From the NCBI GenBank assembly GCA_963277665.1, contig OY728130.1, positions 1,364,546,393 through 1,364,610,392 on the forward strand: a DNA stretch of 64,000 bases, in the 5' to 3' direction. Under the pieces are notes generated by a model, which did not search any database, had not been told where the DNA came from, and saw only the letters and a list, made by a program, of their open reading frames with translations. The stretch comes from Viscum album. Taxonomy: Eukaryota > Streptophyta > Magnoliopsida > Santalales > Viscaceae. Numbering within the stretch: the stretch's first letter is position 1; every line of letters begins with the position of its first letter. Below, piece after piece: positions 49,881 to 59,966 of this stretch. The position numbers were made by a program, and so were the translations under genes.

Positions 49881-51483
49881 TTAAAAGACCTACAATTTCC
49901 ATGGAAATTTTTTTCTTAAATACATGGGAATTTTATGAGTCCGTAGTTTCTAACGGTGCTAGATTCCGATGTCCGGTGTGCCATGAATCATTTTTTGAAG
50001 TTTTGTTCAGGTACGTTCAGTAAACTTACGAGCGGTTTTTTATAACTTCTAAAACGGTGCTCAGAAACAAATTCTGAGGGCACCGTTGAACTCGTAGTGT
50101 CAGTGATTTCTTAGTAAGACCTTCACCGCTGTTGCGTTCTGATGGGAAGAGAAGTTAGTTTTGGGGGTTTTTAAATAAAATAAAATAAAAATAAGGTCTT
50201 CACCTTATTTTTATTTTATGGTAGTTAAAACCTCCAATTAGAGTTTATTGGTGGGGGCGACCCACACATAACCTCCCTTGGGAGGATTTTATTTAGTGGG
50301 GAACACACAAGTGTCTTAACTCTTCAAAATCCCCATTAATTTTGGAACACCTCTAACCCCCCATTTATGTGGGTTAAACTCTCCACATTCCCCCATTACT
50401 TTAATGTGCCAAATCTCTCACATTTAATTTATTAAACCCTTGCAATTAATTAATCATATCCTTTTTTAATTCTTTCCAACATTTAAAATAATATTATGTC
50501 TATTATTTTTGGTGTTGGAATAATCTTTGGGTGCAGATTGAGAGAGGGTTTGGAGAATTGAGAGAACATCATCCTCTTAGTGAGGAACATGAAAAATGAT
50601 TCTACCACTGAAGAAGGAAGAAAACCACCTTTTTCATTCTTTGACTGGGGCAAGGAAGTGGAAGCACCACCGCCCATGATGAACGTCGACGATGTCATCT
50701 TTGACTCGTATTCTCCGAAGTCTTACTCTTCTGATGTTGACGAAACAACGCCGCCATCTCGCGACTTCATCAACGATCAATGACAAGCATGGTAGGAGGT
50801 TTGAATTGTTTTGTACTTGTTCTTCATCATACAAATTTCTGGTATGAGAACCAAATGATATCATAGGAACGAGAAGGGTTTGGACAACACAAACATAGCC
50901 CGACCCTCCCCTTTTGTTGGTTCTTGTTTGATGAAGACGGAGGCGGTACACGTGGCGACTGACAACGAGCCAGCCACGAGGAAAGCCAGTGGTGCAAGGC
51001 CGCTGGGTCGCCATAAGGGCGCAACACCACAGTGCCGTGCAAAGAACCGAGTCATGTCTAGGTAGGTCGCGGCGTTTCCGGAGGGGCGCGGTGACGTCGC
51101 ACCACTCTAGAAGAAAGGGTCATGGACAAGAGGGCCGCGGAGGTTGGACGGTGGCGTGACGCCGTTGCCCCGCACCAGTGGTGCAGGCCCATGGCCCGGG
51201 CGGGCTGCAGTGGGTGAGCAGGGGCGCAACATCATCACGCCGCGCCATAAAAGACCCATGACCTTTGGCCGCGTTGCACAAGTAAGGGAGGCCGACGGAG
51301 CCGACCGCCGGTGCGAGCTATAGGAGGGGCCCTTTGGGTCCCGTGGTTACCAGGGGTCGACACCTCACACTGGCAGTTTCCGACAAAGGGGGATGGAGGC
51401 ACCCCCTCCCACGCGTGGCCAGTCGGGCCCTATGGGCTGGCCTTCCATGCTATGCGGCCAGCGAGCCACAACCAACCTGCCAG

Positions 51484-51593
51484 GCCACAAGGCTAGCTAG
51501 GCTAGGCCACACCGCCAGCCGAGCCTGGCCACACAGCCAGTCGAGCCAGGCCACACGGTCAGCCGGGCTGGGCCACACGGCCAGCTAACCGGG
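51484..51593 (+). repeat. 22-bp GC-rich tandem array in the 3' LTR of D
   Basis: The core GCCACA(C/A) recurs at 51484, 51506, 51528, 51550 and 51572, again exactly 22 bases apart and again five copies, as in the 5' LTR. Confidence 0.9.
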
Positions 51594-52176
51594 TCGGGCT
51601 GCGCCTTCTGTCTGGGCCGCTCCTTCGGGCCCGGCCGCGCCTTTAGGCCACCTTTGGGCTGGGCCACTCCTTCAGACAAGGTCAGATTCACGGACCGGGT
51701 CGGGTCAGTCCAACTAGGTCGGACCAGACCCGAACCTATAAGACTCATTTTCACCTTTTCGCCCATATCTTAGGCTACGGGCATCCATTTGACGAACCGT
51801 CAGTGGCCCCAATATTCTTGGAACGAAGTCATCCCTTTGAAAATACCCCACGATAGTTCATGGAATAGTTGAGATGCGGTTAGGTTGGTTCGTGCACAAA
51901 ACCAACCGGGACCCCGGGACTAAAAGGCTAATAATTTACAGACTGGGTGTCCGATTGACACAACGTCTATTGCATTGAGACGCCTATGACATGGCAGTCC
52001 ATTGAGATACTTCCACGTGAGACTTCGTGAAACTTGGAGTATCGACCAATAGCTAATGGATCGAATCCTTCCAGAGATGAGTAGGCAGAGTACAGAGACT
52101 TAGTGGCTGACAGGCCTAACGACTGGTTGACCGATTCGACTCGGAGTGATTTGACTAGCCCAGTGGGGAGAACCCT

Positions 52177-52388
52177 GTATTTGGAAGTATACCCATGGCA
52201 GAAGGAGCGCCTGGTTGTTGGCAGCAGACCCATGGTACTCGATAGGAGGAGTACCTCTATAGGCTATTTGGGGGAGTGCCTGGTATTTGGCGGCAGAACC
52301 ACAGTGGACGGAGTGCTTCGTAGTTGGCAGCAGACCCGCGGTACTCGAAAAGAGGATTACCTCAGCAGTCTAAGGTTAGTGAGAAGTG
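52177..52388 (+). repeat. 106-bp imperfect direct duplication in the 3' LTR of D
   Basis: GTATTTGG at 52177 and 52283 opens two related units, each ending near a GCAGACCC..GGTACTCGA block (about 52224 and 52330). Confidence 0.68.
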
Positions 52389-53164
52389 CCTCGATGTCAC
52401 GACAGGCCCACTGTACACGAAAGAGGAGGAGTTCTCCAGTAGTCGTGGTTTTGATTATAAAAATCCTGTTTTGAGCTGAGTCAATGACTTTGTGTTTTCC
52501 TCATGATAGTGATGGGTTACTAAATAGCTTAGGTATATGTATGGGCTTATATCTAAGTAATGGTTATCCATTGATTCATACTTTTTTGTTTATCCTTGTT
52601 GGGTTTTGAAAGACCTTGAGGGTCTCAGGGTCCCTAATAACTATCTTTATACTCACCCCTACATGGGTTATGCCCCACCTCGTTGTTTTGGATGCAGACG
52701 ACCGACAGCGGTGACCGAGGTGGAGTGTGCGAGGACTGGACGGTACCCAGATGAGGACCTCACGACGAGACAATACCCGGAGGAGACGGACAGACGTACA
52801 ACACTGAGGAGGCTATCTATACATACCCTTTAGGTAGGATCTGTGGTGGTTGATCTAGGAGCTACTAGAAACCTTACAGCTGTTTGTCTTTTAGTTGTAC
52901 CTGTTTTGTCTTTTCCTTGTACTTTATTGTTGGGATTTTATTTCCGACCCCTTTTACTTTTCGACACATATTTTTTTATTCATTTTTTACTTAGTGTTTT
53001 CATCCTCTTGTACTCTAGTAGTGCGTGTTTATGTTTAATAAAGGCAATGTCTTCCCAGTTATAGGGATTTAAGCCTTTGGTGCTAGTCATCAGCCCCTAT
53101 CATATGGAAGGCGGGATTGTGGTAGTTACGACACGGGCCCCGGGGGATGGGTTGTGACAAATAT

Positions 53165-53514
53165 TGTAACACCCCTATAAAAGTGAGACTTAAAAGGCTA
53201 AATGTTACTACCCATGTCAACAAGGTGCACCATTGTTTTCAGGAGCCTACCTGATTAGAACTCCACTGTTAAGCATGCTTGGCCTAGAGTAGTAATCAGG
53301 ATGAGTGACATTTTGGTAAGCTTCCCAGGGTGTGTGTGAGTGAGGACAAAACACACTGAAAGAACATTTGTTGGCCTATGGGGACAATCATTAGTCGGAT
53401 AAGCGACCCTAGGGTGTAATAGCCTATGGTGTGCTGGGAAGGAAACCAAGGTATTAGATGAGACCCATGGGGCTAAATGAAAAGCTTCATGTCCTGGGGA
53501 GGTGGGTCATGATA
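53165..53514 (+). repeat. 5' LTR of the Cassandra element
   Basis: 350 bp, same length as the 3' LTR and aligned without visible net indels. It contains a 5S-like segment (53242-53328). Downstream of that segment runs a block shared by both LTRs (AGGACAAAACACACTGAAAG) and a conserved GGTGTGCTGGGAAGG. Confidence 0.93.
53242..53328 (+). other. 5S rRNA-like segment in the 5' LTR of Cassandra
   Basis: Resembles plant 5S rRNA from its GGATCCCATCAGAACTCC region onward: TTAGAACTCCACTGTTAAGC, GCTTGGCCTAGAGTAGTA and ATGAGTGAC are recognisable. The internal Pol III control parts are box A (AAGCATGCTTGG, 53271-53282), an intermediate element (GGATGAGTGAC, 53299-53309) and a box C-like part (53303-53325). 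The first third of 5S is only weakly visible. It is not a functional rRNA gene; it may serve as a Pol III promoter. Confidence 0.88.
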
Positions 53515-53515
53515 A

Positions 53516-53530
53516 TTGGTATTAGAGCCA
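53516..53530 (+). other. Primer binding site of the Cassandra element
   Basis: TTGGTATTAGAGCCA differs from the initiator methionine tRNA complement TTGGTATCAGAGCCA at one position. It begins two bases after the 5' LTR. Confidence 0.9.
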
Positions 53531-53532
53531 AT

Positions 53533-53565
53533 ACCCAGACGGAAGTGCTTAGGCACTGCCTGGGT
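53533..53565 (+). other. Imperfect hairpin in the Cassandra interior
   Basis: ACCCAG...GTGC, loop TTAG, GCAC...CTGGGT can pair, with a bulge, in the first part of the interior just after the primer site. It occupies a third of the interior. A role in RNA packaging or dimerisation is only a guess. Confidence 0.5.
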
Positions 53566-53615
53566 TTGAAGCTTGGGGTCCACAATGAGGGCGTTGTGCT
53601 TTAAAGGGTGAATAA

Positions 53616-53965
53616 TGTAACACCCCTAGAAAAGTGAGACTTAAAAGGCTAAATGTTACTACCCATGTCAACAAGGTGCACTTTTATTTTTGGGAGCCTA
53701 CCTAATTAGAACTCCACAATTAAGCATGCTTGGCCTAGAGTAGTAACCTAGATGGATGACCTTCTGGGAAGTTTCCCAGGGTTTGTGTGAGTGAGGACAA
53801 AACACACTGAAAGAACATGTGTTGGCCTGTGGGGACAGCCATTAGTCTGATAAGCTACCCTAGTGAGTAATAGCCTATGGTGTGCTGGGAAGGCAACCAA
53901 GGTATTACAGGAGACCCGTGGGGTCAGATGCAAATTTTTATGGCCTGGGGAGGCAGGTCATGACA
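53616..53965 (+). repeat. 3' LTR of the Cassandra element
   Basis: 350 bp, aligned with the 5' LTR. Ends GGTCATGACA. It keeps the 5S-like segment in better condition than the 5' LTR. Confidence 0.93.
53692..53779 (+). other. 5S rRNA-like segment in the 3' LTR of Cassandra
   Basis: Closely follows plant 5S: TTAGAACTCCACAATTAAGC, then TGCTTGGCCTAGAGTAGTA and GATGACCTTCTGGGAAGT. Box A is 53722-53733, the intermediate element GATGGATGAC is 53751-53760 and the box C-like part is 53755-53774. The box C part is closer to real 5S (GGGTGACCTCCTGGGAAGTC) than in the other LTR. Confidence 0.9.
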
Positions 53966-55296
53966 ATATTCATCATATATGAATGTAATATGGTGACAAT
54001 TTTAATTTCAAGATCAATATCATAATATAGAGAATTTTATAACTACCTATGAATATAAGTAAATATACTAACATGATAAATTTATATTGAATAATAAATA
54101 TTTCACAATTTTATTGTTATTTGATCACTTACTCTGACAAATGAATATCGAAAATGAATTGTTTATTCCTAGAACACTAAAAATCACTTTTAATGAATCG
54201 TATGATCTAGAAAAGAGTGAAAACTCATTCATTCTACCTCTTAATATTTTCCACATCCAATATTATTATAACATTATATCCAATATAATACATGAATTAC
54301 TAAGCCTCAACATCAACACCACTGGTTCTTTAGTAATATTTTCTCATCAAATGGTTCATCAAAATACAATGTCATGTTAATGATGAAATCATGTCAATTA
54401 GTGATTAGTGTTAAACCCTTATCATTAATTATATGCACGTTCATGTCCTATGGCCTTACCATATGTGATGGGTTTTCACCCAACATATAAGTTTTTCTTT
54501 TTATGAAACCATATTTTTATAAATCATATAATGCTCCCAAAAAATATGATAGAAATACATGAAATCAAATTATTCATTAAATAACCTATTAATTATTATT
54601 TTCAATACAAAATATTTAGTGTCTAATAATATTATTTTATGGTCAATAAAATGTAATTAATGATTATATTAACCAAAATGGTTAATAATACCTCCCAAAT
54701 CATGTCATTAAAATATTAAAGGAATTATTCCTCAAATTATTTTTTCAATAAAACATGTATAAAACAAATGGGTTTTTTTCATAATTTTTTTAAAAAATAT
54801 CCACAATATTGGTAGACTATCATCACATTAGCCCCAAAAAATATTCGTTTAAGACATTCAACTTAGGATAATTATTAAACATATAAACCTAGGATTGGAT
54901 CCATAACATTTAAGTTAATGAATACAAAAATGCTTATAAAATTTAATACAATAAAAAGATAATTAAAAAAATTATAAATAAAAACCAATGGTAAAACACT
55001 TTTACACAACTAAATAATATGTTTTACTTAATCTTATGTTCTTACTTGGTATATGGGATAGCCTAGGTCATTAATTTCCATCATGTATTTAAATATTCAT
55101 ATTATCATATAATGTAAATGTGAATTGTCCTAATAAGAATGTATTTCTAAAAAACCACATAATTTCTACATTAATGAAAAATATGATATAATTATATACT
55201 TATCCTCAAATTATATCATAGGTTTCTATCCCATAATCAATGTTATCTAAAATCTAGTTCATAGTGATTCTACTAAACATTCTCATATAACAATTT
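53966..55296 (-). other. Leader and gag remnant of element C
   Basis: The right part (about 55130-55296) is homologous to the leader of A (37730-37892): shared words include ATGTATTTCTA, ACTTATCCTCAA and CTACTAAACATT. A decayed primer site complement may be CTCATATAACAA (55282-55293). The rest should be gag by position, but I found no WW or YFP block; the open frame 54141-54380 on + has no family likeness. Confidence 0.55.
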
Positions 55297-58200
55297 TATT
55301 TACCGCAACCCTAGTACCTCGTAATTGGTGTCATAATTCATTACATCAGCATAATATATAAGGAATCACATTTTGAAGGACAAAATTGTTTTGTACTAAG
55401 AGTAAAATAGATATATACTTTTCTCTATAATTAAAATTGAATACAAGAATTACAACTTTATTTTTTTAGAATAAAATTATTTCCTCTAGAAAATCTTTTG
55501 GTATCATACATAGTACTCTTCATAGAATCCTATGGAATGGAAACAAAATAAGTGTAACCTCAAATTATTAGTGAGGAAGAATTATAATCTAATATATCAT
55601 GTATTAATAACATAATCAATATAGAAAGTAAAATAACTAAGCACAAATTCCATTTAAATAACTAGATAAGGCACAATAAATATGATATGATAAATAATTA
55701 AAAACAATTTCCATTTAAGTAATTAACTGAAAATAAAATTCATACAGAGATAACATCATAGTAAAATATCATATAAAAAATAAAGAACTCATAATAAAGG
55801 ATATTATTGATTATTAGAAATCCTGTATTAAGCACATGATATCTCTACCATTCGAACCAATCATAATATGGTTTAAACAATAGGTAAAAACTCATTTAAA
55901 GCTAACTTATCTAATATTTTACATGTGAGGTACTAATACATTATGGGGATTTATAATCCCAATCCTTACCTATAATTTCATGTTTATATCATTCGTTATA
56001 CATGGAATAATTTTTTTTCATTCTCCAATCAATATGCCTTAACATAAATCATCTATATTGAGTAAATGATACACATTTTTCAATATTTCATAATTGAAAG
56101 ATAACATTCAAAGTAAAGAAAATATTTATAAATGATTTGAGGTTTTAAAAAATATCATATCCATTATAAATAATATTGATATTTAGATGAATATTATTGT
56201 ATAATTATCATAAAAAATTGAATATTTTAAGGGGAAGATAATTACTGTAAAATGAAACAAGGATGTGAATGTCTACAAAATCCATGGTCAAAATAATCAT
56301 AAACAATCCAAATGACTAATAAAGAGTAAATCAATATATACTATTTATATTAAGATAAAATGTTTCATGTAATTTATAAATAAAAATACCATGAAAATTT
56401 CTTTAGAATCAATATTGATTAAAATATCCTTTTCATTTTGAAAAACATTTTGAAAATACTTTTCTTTGAACATAAAATATTAAAATATTTTTCCAGAAAA
56501 AGTTCCCCATAAAATTGAAATGGATTATTTAGTGAAATTATTTTCATGAAGGTGGGTAATTTTATAAATTTAATAATAATATAAAATAATATTCAGTTTT
56601 CAATTTAAAAAGGATCGGAATGTTCCATTTTTTGGAAAAAGACAAGAAGACTCTTTTAAAATATGCGTTTAAAGAAAAATGGTAATTATAAATTTCATAG
56701 AGGTTAAACCTGATTGAATCACTATAAATAATTCCCTTCATAGATCAGGGACAATCCATCCGTCGATATCATATATTTTTTTGAGATTAATGGGTATTTT
56801 GATTAATTAGAACAAATTTTTTCACACTTGGAGGGAGGGAAAAGTGGTTGTGGATTTCTTGGCCTCCAATGAATGACATCATGAGAGGTTGTTTTTACTT
56901 CTCCAGCATGAGAACTCTTTTTATAGTTGGGGTGAATATTGGAGGGGTATGAATTGGGCCTTCATTAGTTTTTACCACCCTAAATCTTGGTTGTTCTTCT
57001 CATGCGGTGGTTTTTTTGTACACTATATACCATTTTAGTGGCAAAAAATATTATGTTAATTGTAATTATTATGAAAATAATACATTGAAATTTTTTTAGA
57101 TTAAAAATATTTGAATATTTATTTTATAAATCATGTTGAAATGGTTAAAAAATATTGATAGGTTTTTTTGAAAAAAATGTTTTAGATGAAGACATATTTC
57201 TGGCCAAAGAGGAAAATAAATTTGAATTTTCATTAAACATTTTCTCAATTAATGTAAGTACCAAAGAGCTAAAAAATCATATAATTAATTGAAAATTTAA
57301 TAAATGACTAGATTATAATAAAATGAAATGTTTATCAACTAGTGATCAAATAATTTACTTCAATTGAAATTTAAGAATAAATAATATCAATTAAATTCAA
57401 ATTATAAAGAAACCCTTGAAAATATCATAACTCTGAAATGTGAATAAACCAATGAATATAGTATGTTTATAAATACTAAACCAAATTAAAACAAGATTAA
57501 ATAAAAAATAATATAATAAAAAGTCTTTATACAAACAATATTAGTGTTATATAATCCATGGGGTATATGTTTAACCAAATTAATGAAAATTGAGTTAAGA
57601 AATACATCACCACATGGTATCGTTTTATTAAAATACACTTAGATGAAATAATTAAATATAAAATAAAATTAAAAATGAATTATTAATTATATTACTTATC
57701 AAAGGGATAATATATATGCTATATAAATGACACTAGGTACATAACATTACAACATGCCTCAATGAATCAAATTTGAGATGATATCCCTTACCTTATACTT
57801 ATTTTTTTTAAACATGAATTAACCTCTAGTATGATGGTTTTAAATATGGTATTTAATTTTTATAGATCCATATTAATCTTTATTATATCAAATATTATCC
57901 TTTTATAAAATCTTATCTACCGTTCATTAATAATCATTCATTATTTTCCTTAGTTATGACTTTAATTGCCTTCTTTTCTCATGTGTGTTATGTTATGAAT
58001 GTTCATGTACATGAACATATAGTTGTATCATCTCTAGAATAATAAACATGACATAATTATAATATTTATATATAATTCATAATTTTAAAACCAATTATGA
58101 TATATGGTTATGAAAAAATATGTATGTTGTGATCAAATGAGACAGTAGGTCGTACATACACAAGAGTAACATTTCCATTTTTCAATGATCATTATGGAAA

Positions 58201-59966
58201 AGAGTTAAGTAATATATAATCATTATATAAGGATAATAATATCATAATTACCATATTATAAACTTATATATATCATCCATATGGTTTTTTATGAAATATA
58301 GTCAAATTGCTTTATTAAGGTGATAGTCCACACTTACACAAACGATATTGTCATCTTTATGATATTAAAAAGTAATTAAATACAATGATATATTTTTTCC
58401 TTTAATAGTTGTATATATATCATTAATATGAAACTTATATAATTTATTTCACATATAGTCATTAAAATTATCATCATCACATTCAATGTGAAGTGTTATT
58501 GAAAGACGAACCACGTCACTTTGCGAGAATGTAGTGTATCGTACACACAAACTATGTTATCATATCTCATATGGAATGTAAGGTATATATATATATGATA
58601 TAGTGACTTAATACAAATAAATATTTTATAAATACTTTATAAATACTTTATATCAATGATCATCCATAACCTTGTGAGGTGGAAATGAAAAAATTAACGA
58701 CATTGGTTCGTGTGACGGTAGTCCATCATACAGACGAATGACAATTTCATAATAAATTTTATGAAAGTGGATATGGTTTTAAATATTTAAATAATTATAA
58801 AAATAAAATTTATTTAATATTCTAGGTTAATTATCTCATATTGGTATAATAAAAATTTAAGGGGTAGGGGAAATAACTAAAATAAATATACTTGTCGAAG
58901 AACATTATATCTTATTCCAGTATCCTCCTAAGGTTTTTAATAGACTAATTTATGGATGTAATTTTCCAAAAAATAATGATTCCATTATTATTATAAATAT
59001 GATCGAATGTTATTTGGGTAGGTTTTTATGATAATTTTTTTTATTAGTGTGGATAAGTGAGGGGATTGAGCGACCATTTTACAGTTGAGGAAGAGTGGAA
59101 CTTTTGTGAATCCTTTAAATTATTCCCTATTGGGAGGTCAATCATAGATCAAGTAGATCCAATATTTATCAAAAACCAGTTTGAAGGATTATATAGTTTA
59201 GAAACACATCCAATATACAATAAATTTTTTTTATACATTTGATTCCATAACTTCTATATTTTCTTATTTTTACCAATTTGGTTTTTCAATGAGGTAAATA
59301 GTTTTCTATCCTATTTTATTTATCCATTAAGAATAAATTAGAGTGTTTATTATTATATAATTTAAACCCATATATTATAATTATTAAATAAAATTTATCA
59401 ATTAAAAATATATGTGTTCTAAAATTTCATTTTAACAAAAACCTATGTTCATAAAAACGCTGTTTTAATAATAAATATGATAATAAATATTTTTACTATT
59501 TATTGGTAAACAGAGTCATTATTAGAGTAAATTTTTTCCATTTATGTAAAACAGATGATATTAATTAACATTTAAAAATTATTTGGTAGATGATATAACT
59601 TCTATTAATTTCAAATAATTTAATAAATTATTATTTATTAAAAAAATTTAGTGTGAACTTTTTCATTACTATAATAAATTGTAAATAAAAAATATCATGA
59701 AAGTGATGGAATTATATTATATTAAGTTATAAACTATATAAAATTATACATTCATATACCAAAATAATGAAAGATAATAATTCACTCAATTTATTTCACA
59801 TTCAATATTACTAGTATGATTTAGTTTATTCAATCATTAAGAAAGTAATTATTGTATTGGTGTTTCTTATGAATTTATATAAATTATATCATCTCAAAAA
59901 AATTAGAATAAAATACGATGATATAAAATTCGTGTATATTTAAAAATAATATTTATTTTAAAATAT

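Larger units (their letters stand above)
41747..53160 (+). mobile_element. Ty3/gypsy chromovirus D, complete in outline, inactive
   Basis: D is 11.4 kb with LTRs of 3,272 and 3,280 bp, a primer site, gag, protease, reverse transcriptase, RNase H, integrase, a chromodomain-like end and a polypurine tract, in gypsy order. It is flanked by ATATT (41742-41746 and 53161-53165), a perfect 5-bp duplication. Its GC content is far above the surrounding elements. Two aligned LTR stretches of about 215 bases differ at roughly 30 positions by eye (about 14%), so it is old but younger than A, B and C. The catalytic residues of three enzymes are lost. Confidence 0.9.
49881..53160 (+). repeat. 3' LTR of element D
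   Basis: Aligned with 41747-45018 over its whole length, including the GC-rich middle (50880-51720), the 22-bp array, the 106-bp duplication and the AATAAA signal at 53037-53042. It ends GTTGTGACAA, followed by the target duplication ATATT. Its many short frames (for example 50634-51014 and 52103-52474) are not genes. Confidence 0.9.
53165..53965 (+). mobile_element. Cassandra-type TRIM retrotransposon (801 bp)
   Basis: Two 350-bp direct repeats (53165-53514 and 53616-53965) both begin TGTAACACCCCTA and end TCATGA(T/C)A. They flank a 101-bp interior with a primer site at its start and a purine-rich run AAAGGGTGAATAA at its end. There is no coding capacity. Each LTR carries a 5S rRNA-like segment. 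This is the hallmark of Cassandra, a non-autonomous miniature element of vascular plants that must be moved by enzymes of other elements. The LTRs differ at roughly 11% of positions by eye. It lies directly against D: ATAT precedes it (53161-53164) and ATATT follows (53966-53970). Confidence 0.93.

Noticed and set aside
53692..53779. 5S rRNA gene
   Set aside because: Only part of the 5S sequence is well matched, it occurs once per LTR of a retroelement, and the first third has diverged. It is a retrotransposon component, not an rRNA gene.
54141..54380. 79-codon + strand frame in the interior of C
   Set aside because: It is opposite to the orientation of C, shows no gag or pol block, and has AT-driven composition.
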